From Planctomycetota bacterium (GTDB lineage Bacteria > Planctomycetota > Planctomycetia > Pirellulales > Pirellulaceae), in the NCBI GenBank assembly GCA_026692865.1, contig JAPLNI010000053.1, forward strand, positions 124,001-188,000: DNA of 64,000 nucleotides, written 5' to 3'. Every line of letters starts with the position of its first letter. The first letter of the stretch is position 1. This document shows, piece after piece, positions 45,201 to 52,101 of the stretch. The position numbers and the translations under genes were made by a program. A model generated the notes under the pieces. That model saw nothing but the letters and a program-made list of their open reading frames with translations. It was not told the origin of the DNA and searched no databases.

Positions 45201-46418
45201 TCTTGTATTGAGATGTTGCCGTGCGCCACCGAAAGGTTGTCGACGGCGTGATTCTTCGTCTCGAAGCCGCTCCGCATGAGCACCTTCCATACGACGAATC
45301 AACTGTGAATAAAAAGCATCACGATACTCTGCGATCGGATTTAGTAAGTCCGAGAGCGATGTGTTTGAAGAGTAAGTATTCGGTGCCGATCCGCACACTC
45401 CTGAAGCCATCAACATCGTACCGGCTAGCACCGCGGCCGCTTCAAAGACCAACTCCTGAGCTGGTAGCTTGCTATCATCATTGAGTCGTGCAAGCAAGGC
45501 ATCTAGGGTGACTTGCTGAATTACAAATCGTCGATAGTTTCCGTCAAGATCGATCAGATTCGGATCCCACTGACCAAAATGGTAGTTGGGTCGTTTGTTG
45601 ACTGGGTGATCAAAGTCGTATGCTCGAGGATCCAACGCTAATTCAGACAGCATGTCCAGTGAGAAATGTGCCGCGCGAAGAACATCGGGTTCTGTACTTC
45701 GAAGAATATTCATCGCTTGGGAGATGATGTCGAAATAGGGACCGTGTGCGACTCCTACGTTCTCAATATACAGCGGAATCGGACGGACCCATTCGTGCGG
45801 ATATGCTTGTTGGCGTTTACCTTCTAGAACTGCGATCGGCCTATATCCGATGTAGTCATTTAGCCTTCGGATAGCACCATCGACAATTCTGTCTGTTTCG
45901 TTCCATGGGCCTCCTTCGGATAGAACAGCTTCCATGACTCGTCCGAGAAAAAGCCCATTGAAAAGTGCTTCCGGTTCCTGGTGAAACAGGAGGTCGCTGT
46001 GATAGTCCATATAGCTGGGCATCACATGCGACCAGATAAGCGTCAGAACACTTTTGGCTTGATCGTTCTCGCGAAAGAACGGACGCTCTTGTTCAAGTAG
46101 AGAAAGCCGATCCTGAAACCATTGTTGCAAAGTCAGCCAAGCAGGCATCCCGGCGTATGGACTTGGAGACGTCTTGGAAACAGGGGTGGCTCCTTCAGGC
46201 ACCGAATCGGACTTAGCGAATGCGCCCTGGGGATTGCCCTGATTGATCGTGGTGTGAAAACTCGCCCCCGCGCTCGCTAAAGACCAGCCGTAAAGTCGGT
46301 TGATGGCTGCGAGCGTGTTGGGGTCTGATCTTCCTGACGAGACGTGCAGGTATCCAAGCACCTGAACCAAATCTTCGTCTCGACCTACTGAACGATCCAC
46401 GCAAACAACCTTCGCCAA
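42228..46418 (-). CDS. 1396-residue cytosolic protein of unknown function
   Basis: The start is uncertain: the open frame begins at TTG 46418, and the first in-frame ATG is only near residue 91. No signal peptide or TM segment is seen. The protein is largely alpha-helical with no repeat unit I could define and no P-loop, kinase or protease motif. A strongly acidic low-complexity insertion at about 714-775 contains a basic patch (NRPKRSRDEA) followed by GGDESMEDEDPSMF and EEESDTQDE, splitting the protein in two. Neighbours give no clue: an MFS-like transporter is divergent, and the hydrolase gene converges. Codon choice looks normal for the window, so it is a real native gene. I do not recognise the family. 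Confidence 0.7.
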   Translation of the reverse strand: MAKVVCVDRSVGRDEDLVQVLGYLHVSSGRSDPNTLAAINRLYGWSLASAGASFHTTINQGNPQGAFAKSDSVPEGATPVSKTSPSPYAGMPAWLTLQQWFQDRLSLLEQERPFFRENDQAKSVLTLIWSHVMPSYMDYHSDLLFHQEPEALFNGLFLGRVMEAVLSEGGPWNETDRIVDGAIRRLNDYIGYRPIAVLEGKRQQAYPHEWVRPIPLYIENVGVAHGPYFDIISQAMNILRSTEPDVLRAAHFSLDMLSELALDPRAYDFDHPVNKRPNYHFGQWDPNLIDLDGNYRRFVIQQVTLDALLARLNDDSKLPAQELVFEAAAVLAGTMLMASGVCGSAPNTYSSNTSLSDLLNPIAEYRDAFYSQLIRRMEGAHAERLRDEESRRRQPFGGARQHLNTRLARMRATQLAHVQLARLFARMGSPLAAKEESDDVQVPSARILCRIDCLLTIGNQLLKRGELDQAGEIAPEIDDLIKRGIQCGALVDPWNILGFAGNFSRFHGPDSAVHDSRVDELVHLMETVFGFLSRLWREAAASNNTMVCQRVRMQFEGMASWWRQYAAHEVADLQATDPQDSVESAELVATALQLWHQGGAASGNIRFWAEHAEMFASPKAYALVIEALLERKDYIGAMSLLVYWLSQANRVGLQSGSVSFSELARQWLEKLDSSGTQTNTARWSTIERFFDYVEANGEEFLSPPKFALGKPNGGSNGNRPKRSRDEALAGGDESMEDEDPSMFGAAYDDVVYQDSTDDGNDAPIFEEESDTQDELMAESRRLGQHLTFLTALAQMWKHVALHPSSLRECDDASQLERRTEAIRGWCRQATVHRQGLLVLVSQVAAYRVPRGGSDSDSMSQYDRKRVVKESLLERAIATAIEMSDARRMLVAAMLSRQEGSEIPADLVDELSDNDAQAVQLFAYLLSGQRKAVEETFSQYLTVLRDEKLLYVPLARGGDPIEIYRVRLRRRSLTHLLTWLPRQGLLYQAIQLVDTARHMEHHNPVGAGAVTEFDDLFQIAYESMVRCLVRNAYAWEQPSNEVHLEELEVFLEGNTREPKNIHLMPLLEQLTEVMLHSWLTHSRTLRLSILETIDNATAWKNLVRFIETYGSGLFTQQFLKLGNVRAILHQGVGNWLDRAREQGDQAVVQPILDAIDAGELNRDEAQRWMSVVLEGVIDHYTEYRDYNSTTTQSDRGEMLYMLLDFLRLRVRYDRVSWNLKPVFWAHEVLVRGGCHQTAQQWRRALAERVGREADQYLSQLNKLQEKYAMKMPTVADRLGERFLVPMTIDRMRALVKPAMKQLRLENGMSHSPAFDLLVQEAHLMSKEPTGVGLDVPAWLVALEEEVDRVLEGRRTSAHRPRHAIAVPMTSITAAEIEAQLTAMANRYKTRSLPPDKP

Positions 46419-46731
46419 TCATAGGAATACTACGACGCACCCTCTTGGTGCGACACGCGTCCGCGGTTATATGGTAAGTCCGATCGAAAAAATGGTCTAG
46501 ACGACCCATACCAAACGGTCAGCTCGATATTCCCCATTGGAATCTACATTGGGTTGTCTATTTGTTAGTCGATGGGCCTATCGATGGGCGATTGTGGAGA
46601 AGGATGTTCGTCGCAAGCCTAGATCAGCAAGACTTTCAACCCAAGCTCCTGCATTTTCTTCAATAAAAGTAAACTAATTCCTCCATGAAGATTTCAACCG
46701 CAAAACGTCTAAGCTCAGGAGAAGTCTTGCT
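46419..46731. other. 313-bp divergent spacer
   Basis: This is the spacer between the 1396-aa gene and the MFS-like gene. The only signal seen is AGGAG at 46717-46721, 10 nt before TTG 46732. No repeat or RNA gene was found. Confidence 0.5.
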
Positions 46732-48054
46732 TTGAAGAGCCCTAATGGACGCAACCCCTACGACTTAATCCGAAACAACTTCGACCAACAAAACATGCGT
46801 CAAGGCGACGCCTCTCAAAATGACCAGAGCTTGAGAAATCCTGTTGACGGATTCGTGATGATCGATTCGCAGGACGTATGGGACAGGCTCCATGGGTGGA
46901 TTTATGGTCTTCTATTTGGACTCCACTTTGCCGCGATCGGATTTGCTTGGATTCCGCTATTCACGAAACTTCGCGAGCTCCACGGACAGCAAACAGCCGC
47001 CATTTGCGGCAGCGGCCCTTCGATTGCCGCAATCCTGACGCTGTTCCTCTTTCTTGCCGTCGAGTCGCGTTGGCCTCGTATTCGGCGGCGTTTGTGGTGT
47101 GCTGGTGCGGAAGCGGGCATGGCGGTCTGCTACTTAGTTGCCTTCGCAATACTTTACTTCCTTCCAAGCTACCTTTCAGGCTCTGATAGTATCCGCGTCG
47201 AGTGGATCTTGCTCCCTATGTTCATCGTCATGGGGCTTTGCCAAGCGTCGGGTAATGCGCTGATTTCAAGCATGATTGTGGCTTCTCGCTATCACGCGAA
47301 TCTTCCAAGATATCGAGCGATCGGGTCGCTGGGATATGCCTTAGTTGCACTTGCTATGGACAATCTTGTGGCTCCAAGCCAGGGCCTCCTCTTCGCAGCA
47401 GCGACGGCGGTCGTCGGAGCTATCGTTTGTGGATTCTTGCCCAAGATCAAAGCCGTAGCGACTGCTGCTAACACGGAGACAATGCTCCATTCGAATCGAT
47501 GGAATCGGCAGCTTCCTATTCTGGTTCCGTTGCTAGTTATGTTGTTTCTAACAGGTACCTCCGAGCAATTCCATACACTCTATGCTCATGAGTTTGCAGT
47601 CGAGCACTTTGGTACCTCGGGAACAGATTGGATTGGCTTCGCGGTACTCATTGAAATTGTTATCTTGTTTATTTACCCTGCAAATCCAACTGGTTGGCTT
47701 GCATCGCTTATCTTGGTGCAACCGCTCGCATGGTTGCTTCTCTATGCGTCTTGCACGATTGGTGTTGAAAGCTCGGCATGGTTTGCTTATGCGATTTTGC
47801 TACAGGGTTTTAACTGTGGCGGCGTCGTGATGGTGCAGCAACGTGTCGGTAGGATTCTTTCGGATGTAAGCGCTCAAGCTTCAATATTGTTTGCGCAAGG
47901 ATCAGGATGGCTTATGGCAAATGCACTTGATGCTTTTGTCCTCGGCGAGGGGACTTCAGTAGTCTGGCGAACCGCTCTACAGTTCAGTATCGCCTCGTTC
48001 GCAGTCGCATTGGTCGCACTGGTTATCCAGTGGAAGCAAACGGACGCCAAGTAA
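46732..48054 (+). CDS. MFS-like (nucleoside/sugar:H+ symporter type) transporter
   Basis: 440 residues from TTG 46732, supported by AGGAG 10 nt upstream; ATG 46795 is an alternative. About 10-12 hydrophobic helices are spread over residues 55-435 (GLLFGLHFAAIGFAWIPLFT, LLPMFIVMGLCQASGNALIS, LLVMLFLTGTSEQFHTLYAH, ALQFSIASFAVALVALVIQ). The pattern resembles the MFS_1-like/NupG-LacY group, including GFAWIPLF near the first helix and YRAIGSLGYALVALAMD after helix 4. Substrate unknown. It is inner-membrane and convergent with the cinA-like gene, so not part of the export operon. Confidence 0.75.
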   Translation: MKSPNGRNPYDLIRNNFDQQNMRQGDASQNDQSLRNPVDGFVMIDSQDVWDRLHGWIYGLLFGLHFAAIGFAWIPLFTKLRELHGQQTAAICGSGPSIAAILTLFLFLAVESRWPRIRRRLWCAGAEAGMAVCYLVAFAILYFLPSYLSGSDSIRVEWILLPMFIVMGLCQASGNALISSMIVASRYHANLPRYRAIGSLGYALVALAMDNLVAPSQGLLFAAATAVVGAIVCGFLPKIKAVATAANTETMLHSNRWNRQLPILVPLLVMLFLTGTSEQFHTLYAHEFAVEHFGTSGTDWIGFAVLIEIVILFIYPANPTGWLASLILVQPLAWLLLYASCTIGVESSAWFAYAILLQGFNCGGVVMVQQRVGRILSDVSAQASILFAQGSGWLMANALDAFVLGEGTSVVWRTALQFSIASFAVALVALVIQWKQTDAK

Positions 48055-48095
48055 GCACAAAATGGCATTGAACACTCAAAGATTACTTCAGAACT

Positions 48096-48620
48096 TTACT
48101 TGCTGGTCGAAACGCCCTCAAGAACCGTCAATAGAAGATTTCCAGCTTCCTGTTGCCTTATAAAGCGAGCCTCAAAATCTAAGTCGTGCTGTGGACATGG
48201 TGCCTTCAACTGCCCCGGAATCGTGGTAACCGATTCAATCGAGGAAATAGTTCTGCGAGCAATCGATATAAAAATATTGCCATCTTGTCCGGATGGAGCT
48301 CCCGGGCCCAAGTGCCCCGTGATGGCGGCCGCAATTGTTGCTTCGGGAGTTTTTCTCAAAACAGAAACGGCGAGCTCTGTCGTGACGCGATTACTCACCG
48401 GACCGATTTGCGGGTCGTCTAATATCGCTTGATCGATTTCAAGCCACTGATTCTTGCTGTTGTTTCGATAAACGACCAAGGAACCGCAAAAGCATTCCGA
48501 GATCCCCGGAATCATTCCGAATTGCGATGCAACCCAACCAGATGTACAGCTTTCAACCAGCACAAGTCGGTTGCCACTGCCTTTCAAGAGATCTCTAATC
48601 CGAAGTGTTGTCTCATTCAT
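48096..48620 (-). CDS. CinA C-terminal domain (PncC-like amidase) protein
   Basis: 174 residues from ATG 48620. Family motifs: LVLVESCTSGWVASQF near residues 20-35, where canonical PncC has AESCTGG; GSLVVYRNNSKN; and AITGHLGPGAPSGQDGNIFIS, which differs from the usual GIAGPxGG. PncC deamidates nicotinamide mononucleotide. The loop replacement (GHLGPGAPSG) may mean another substrate. It is the last gene of the minus-strand export operon, starting 38 nt after the M50 protease gene stops, which is an odd partner for a secretion system. It may be a passenger, or an amidase acting on the exported peptide. Confidence 0.8.
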   Translation of the reverse strand: MNETTLRIRDLLKGSGNRLVLVESCTSGWVASQFGMIPGISECFCGSLVVYRNNSKNQWLEIDQAILDDPQIGPVSNRVTTELAVSVLRKTPEATIAAAITGHLGPGAPSGQDGNIFISIARRTISSIESVTTIPGQLKAPCPQHDLDFEARFIRQQEAGNLLLTVLEGVSTSK

Positions 48621-48658
48621 GGCTTCACGGAGTTCAAACAAGTTGCAAACAAAAGCAA

Positions 48659-51007
48659 TTAACGAATCACTCTTTCAGCATAGCGACATAATCGATCCAG
48701 CATACTCTGAGATGGTGTTTCAAGCACAATAGACGCAGCGGAACCAAACAGACTTTTATCGAGCTTCAAGGTTTGATCTGCCTGTTCAAAATTATCCTCC
48801 ATCTCGATCAGGATTCCAAAGCTTTGCGAAGGTGACGAAGGATCTACTTCGGATGTCCTTTGAGTAGCAACACTTCCGCGGTTGGGCTTAGAAAATGCTT
48901 GGCTGATCTCTAGCGATGCGATATCGGAAAGACTTACAACTCGGCCATATCGGACCTCCTTCGGATAGGCTGCGAGAATGAATCTAGCGCGAGTCCCCAA
49001 TTGAATTTGGGAAAGGGTATCTTCATCCACTGTCGCACTTATTCGTAAGCGTTCGCCTCGAATGAAAACACCGATAGCTGTTCCTGCCGGTAGCCAGCGT
49101 CCAATGTTACTTTCATCTTGGACTGAGTAACCGGCTTCGCTACGAAGAGTCTTTCCAATGCCGCTTTCCAATGTTGAATCGATTTGTTCGGGAGGCGGCA
49201 ATTCCAGTGGACGCCAATCAACCGATGCTAGGGTATCAAGATCTTTTTGCTCTTGATCGCTTGCCGCTGTCAGAATTTGCATCGAGTCGAGTTGTGATTG
49301 AATTTGCTGCTGAGTCTCGCTGGCGATGGCGGCTTGAAGCGAAAGTTTCTCGATGGGGTAAGCCGCTGAAGGATCGTGGTGCATTGCAAGCCTTGCTTGA
49401 TCGACTTTGGAACGGAGTTGCGTTAGCTTCTCCTGCGCCGATTGGTTTTGATATCGAAGCGTTGCATTCTCGAGCTGAATCGGAGCAACACTTACTAAGC
49501 GTCCGGCTTCTTTTGTGTAAACCATTTTTTGCTCCGACCAACCGACAATCCCATCGCAAACTACAAATGACGGAAGTGGTATCACGAGAGAATGAATAGT
49601 GATCGCAACAAGCAAACTGTAGCCGACCACAGTTCGGAAAGAAATGAAACTCCGTTGGCTTAGCAATACAACGGTCCCGCGAAGTACGGGCAGGATGAAT
49701 GCGCAAATCACCAGGCTTATCGCGACTCCAAGACCGATCGAATCGAGTTCCCACATTCGCCCGATCGTTAACGCTGCGATGGCAAATGAAGATGTTAAAA
49801 CAAAACGATAGATTGCCGAAGCGAGCCCAAAAAGAGTCAGTCCGACTTCTGAAAAACTTATGGAAAATGATCGATGGGCTGCTTTGTTCCCTTTCAACTC
49901 GAAATGCTTTGAGCTACCTTCGAACACTTTACGCAAAGCCATCGTGGCGGATTCTCGAAGATTGGCAATCTCTAAGTAATCTGATAACGCGAAATAGCCG
50001 TCGTAGCGCACGAGTGGATTGATGTTAATAGCAATTGTCATCGCGGAACAGACAATCATTGTTTGCCAGCAGGTTGTGTTCACGAAACCAGGAGCCGTGT
50101 TTAGCCAAACAATCGCGGCGATGGTGGCTATGATCATTTCGGTATAGATGCCGGCAAGCGATACAAAGATACGCTTGCTTTGAGATGGAAGACGCCACGC
50201 ATCACTAACATCAACGTACGGACAAGCAACTCCGAGAACCCAAAAAATCCCTACCTCGTGCACCTTTGCACCTAGTCGAGTTGCAACAATTGCGTGCCCC
50301 ATCTCATGGAAAATTCGCGTGACCATCAAGATGACCACACAGTTTCCAAATTGCATCCATGGCGTAAGTGCTGTCCAGCGACTTGGATGCCATGTAAGAG
50401 GGTCGGCATCGGCGGCGAGACGCAACATCACTAATGCAAAAACAACAACGAATCCGTAGAGCCATGCCGTGACGGCACGAGCGTCGTACAGGAAATCAAA
50501 ACGGACTGAAATCGCTTGGAGAAATCCTTGCGGATTCCCAAGCGACCATCGCGATTGTATGAGCCTCCAAGGGAACTGCTCAACCCATTGGATAAAAGAC
50601 ACTGTCTTTTGGAGCAAGCTTGTAGAAGTCTTTTGTGATGTATCGGTTCGTTGGAAAGAGCTTACCTCTGATTGATTGGACCGCGCTTGATTTAACAGAG
50701 ATTGGTCCAATTGGGGTCGAAGGAATCCATACTCTAAAAATCGCGTAAGCAATCGTTGGAGGTCCTCTGTGCGGATTGATTTTCCTTTGTTTTTGGAAAG
50801 GTAACTTTGTCGCCAGTCCGCAATGGTCCGAGATGAATCTAGCAGTTTCAGAAGCTCAAGTTCTTCTGGCGAGCATCTAAAGTGTTGCGATCGAAGCGGG
50901 TCTGTTGCGATCCACCAATCTCGCTTGCGTCCTTGGACTTCTGTCCATTGAAGGTCGGACCGAAGGCAATAAGCGATCGTATCGTTTGGTTGTTTTTCAG
51001 AGTGCAT
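48659..51007 (-). CDS. M50-type membrane metalloprotease with PqqD/RRE-like head and HlyD-like tail
   Basis: 782 residues from ATG 51007, with GAGGG 8 nt upstream. Residues ~12-100 (DLQWTEVQGRKRDWWIATDP, CSPEELELLKLLD, LLTRFLEYGFL) resemble PqqD-like RiPP-recognition domains. A multi-TM M50/site-2-protease core follows: HEMGH near 234-238 (zinc site) and NPLVRYDGY near 329-337 (the NPxxxxDG ligand motif). From about 480 comes a coiled-coil and lipoyl-type barrel like HlyD periplasmic adaptors. This head-core-tail order matches the 'peptide zinc metalloprotease' (YydH-like) class. The tail would dock on the TolC-like and HlyD proteins of the same operon. Proposed role: recognise, cleave and hand over a peptide for export. 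Substrate unknown. Confidence 0.82.
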   Translation of the reverse strand: MHSEKQPNDTIAYCLRSDLQWTEVQGRKRDWWIATDPLRSQHFRCSPEELELLKLLDSSRTIADWRQSYLSKNKGKSIRTEDLQRLLTRFLEYGFLRPQLDQSLLNQARSNQSEVSSFQRTDTSQKTSTSLLQKTVSFIQWVEQFPWRLIQSRWSLGNPQGFLQAISVRFDFLYDARAVTAWLYGFVVVFALVMLRLAADADPLTWHPSRWTALTPWMQFGNCVVILMVTRIFHEMGHAIVATRLGAKVHEVGIFWVLGVACPYVDVSDAWRLPSQSKRIFVSLAGIYTEMIIATIAAIVWLNTAPGFVNTTCWQTMIVCSAMTIAININPLVRYDGYFALSDYLEIANLRESATMALRKVFEGSSKHFELKGNKAAHRSFSISFSEVGLTLFGLASAIYRFVLTSSFAIAALTIGRMWELDSIGLGVAISLVICAFILPVLRGTVVLLSQRSFISFRTVVGYSLLVAITIHSLVIPLPSFVVCDGIVGWSEQKMVYTKEAGRLVSVAPIQLENATLRYQNQSAQEKLTQLRSKVDQARLAMHHDPSAAYPIEKLSLQAAIASETQQQIQSQLDSMQILTAASDQEQKDLDTLASVDWRPLELPPPEQIDSTLESGIGKTLRSEAGYSVQDESNIGRWLPAGTAIGVFIRGERLRISATVDEDTLSQIQLGTRARFILAAYPKEVRYGRVVSLSDIASLEISQAFSKPNRGSVATQRTSEVDPSSPSQSFGILIEMEDNFEQADQTLKLDKSLFGSAASIVLETPSQSMLDRLCRYAERVIR

Positions 51008-51039
51008 CGTGTTTACCCTCAAACTCATCGGCTCAGTTT

Positions 51040-52101
51040 TTATCTGGCTAAGGGGAACGATCGCGTGCTCTTGGATACATTGGTGATTGATGGTTGTATC
51101 TGCAGATCAACCGTCATGCCCGGGAGTAAGAGCCACTCTCCATTTCGACGCTGGTTTTGAACAACAACACTAACACGAATATCGTCTGTCGCAGTCACTT
51201 GCGGCTCGAATCGTGTAACTCGACCTGCAAGCGTATCGCGTTGGTTGTTGTGGCTTATTATTGAGATGAGCGCAGGCTGGCCAATCAATCTCGCAACGTT
51301 CACATGAGACCTCGAGACAAAGCAATCAACTCGTAGTTCGTCGAGGCGTATGACTTTGGCTACAGGTTGACCAGGCTGAAGCCACTCGCCACTTTTACAG
51401 AGCACTTCTGTAATTGTCCCAGCGAACGGCGCGACGATATCTAAGTTATCAAGTTGTTGACGCGCAGTAAGCACACTCACTTGCGCGAGTCTTGCTTTCA
51501 GCTTTGCCTGTTCGAGTGCTTGGAGTGCGTTATGAACCTTGAGTTCTGCTTGAGAAACAGCCAGTCGCTTGGAACGCATTTCGGCATCGGTCGCCGATCC
51601 CCGAGCGCTTATTTGTTCGTACGAATCCAACGCGATCTTTGCCTCGTCGACAATCATTCTTGCAAAGGTGACATCGCTTTCATCATTCGCCACGGTCGCA
51701 GCAAATTGTGACTGAACAATCGCCGCTGCTTCTTCGAGCTTTGCAGCACTGCGATCTAAGTTTCCAATTTTCTGATTCGCCGTGACTGACTGATTGACCT
51801 CGACGGAAAGATTCTCCAGTACACCGGTTTGTTTTGCGGGTATCTCCAGCGAGTCGATTGCGAAAACAGGTGAATTCGGATACTTCAACCATCCATCTAT
51901 TTCTGCATTCACGGAAGGGGTGAGCCGATTTTCGTCAGCCCAACCGATACGCTCGAGCAAAGCAGTTCCCAGAAGCGTGCTCGTTGCGACTACGACGAGT
52001 CTCGATACGAAAGCGATGCCGCTGACCCTACGAATCATTTCTTGAATAGCCGCCCAAAGCATGTTCTTCCGGTAAATACTGTGCACGTTTGTTAGAGTCA
52101 T
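51040..52101 (-). CDS. HlyD-family periplasmic adaptor
   Basis: 353 residues from ATG 52101, which overlaps the upstream adaptor's TGA stop as ATGA; longer frames are rejected. One N-terminal TM or signal segment (about 28-47), then a lipoyl half (DSLEIPAKQTGVLENLSVEVNQ), an alpha-helical hairpin (about 110-200, EAAAIVQSQFAATVANDESDV), the second lipoyl half (LDNLDIVAPFAGTITEVL) and a beta-barrel (VDCFVSRSHVNVARLIGQ). This is a membrane-fusion protein of tripartite export machines. It is the middle gene of TolC, GAF-HlyD, HlyD, M50-HlyD, CinA. Having three lipoyl-bearing proteins and no ABC or RND pump in one operon is unusual. Confidence 0.87.
   Translation of the reverse strand: MTLTNVHSIYRKNMLWAAIQEMIRRVSGIAFVSRLVVVATSTLLGTALLERIGWADENRLTPSVNAEIDGWLKYPNSPVFAIDSLEIPAKQTGVLENLSVEVNQSVTANQKIGNLDRSAAKLEEAAAIVQSQFAATVANDESDVTFARMIVDEAKIALDSYEQISARGSATDAEMRSKRLAVSQAELKVHNALQALEQAKLKARLAQVSVLTARQQLDNLDIVAPFAGTITEVLCKSGEWLQPGQPVAKVIRLDELRVDCFVSRSHVNVARLIGQPALISIISHNNQRDTLAGRVTRFEPQVTATDDIRVSVVVQNQRRNGEWLLLPGMTVDLQIQPSITNVSKSTRSFPLAR

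Noticed and set aside
46213-46509. 98-codon minus-strand frame overlapping the start of the 1396-aa gene
   Set aside because: Arg-rich out-of-frame product with no family features; a shadow of the real gene, although it has the only nearby ATG.
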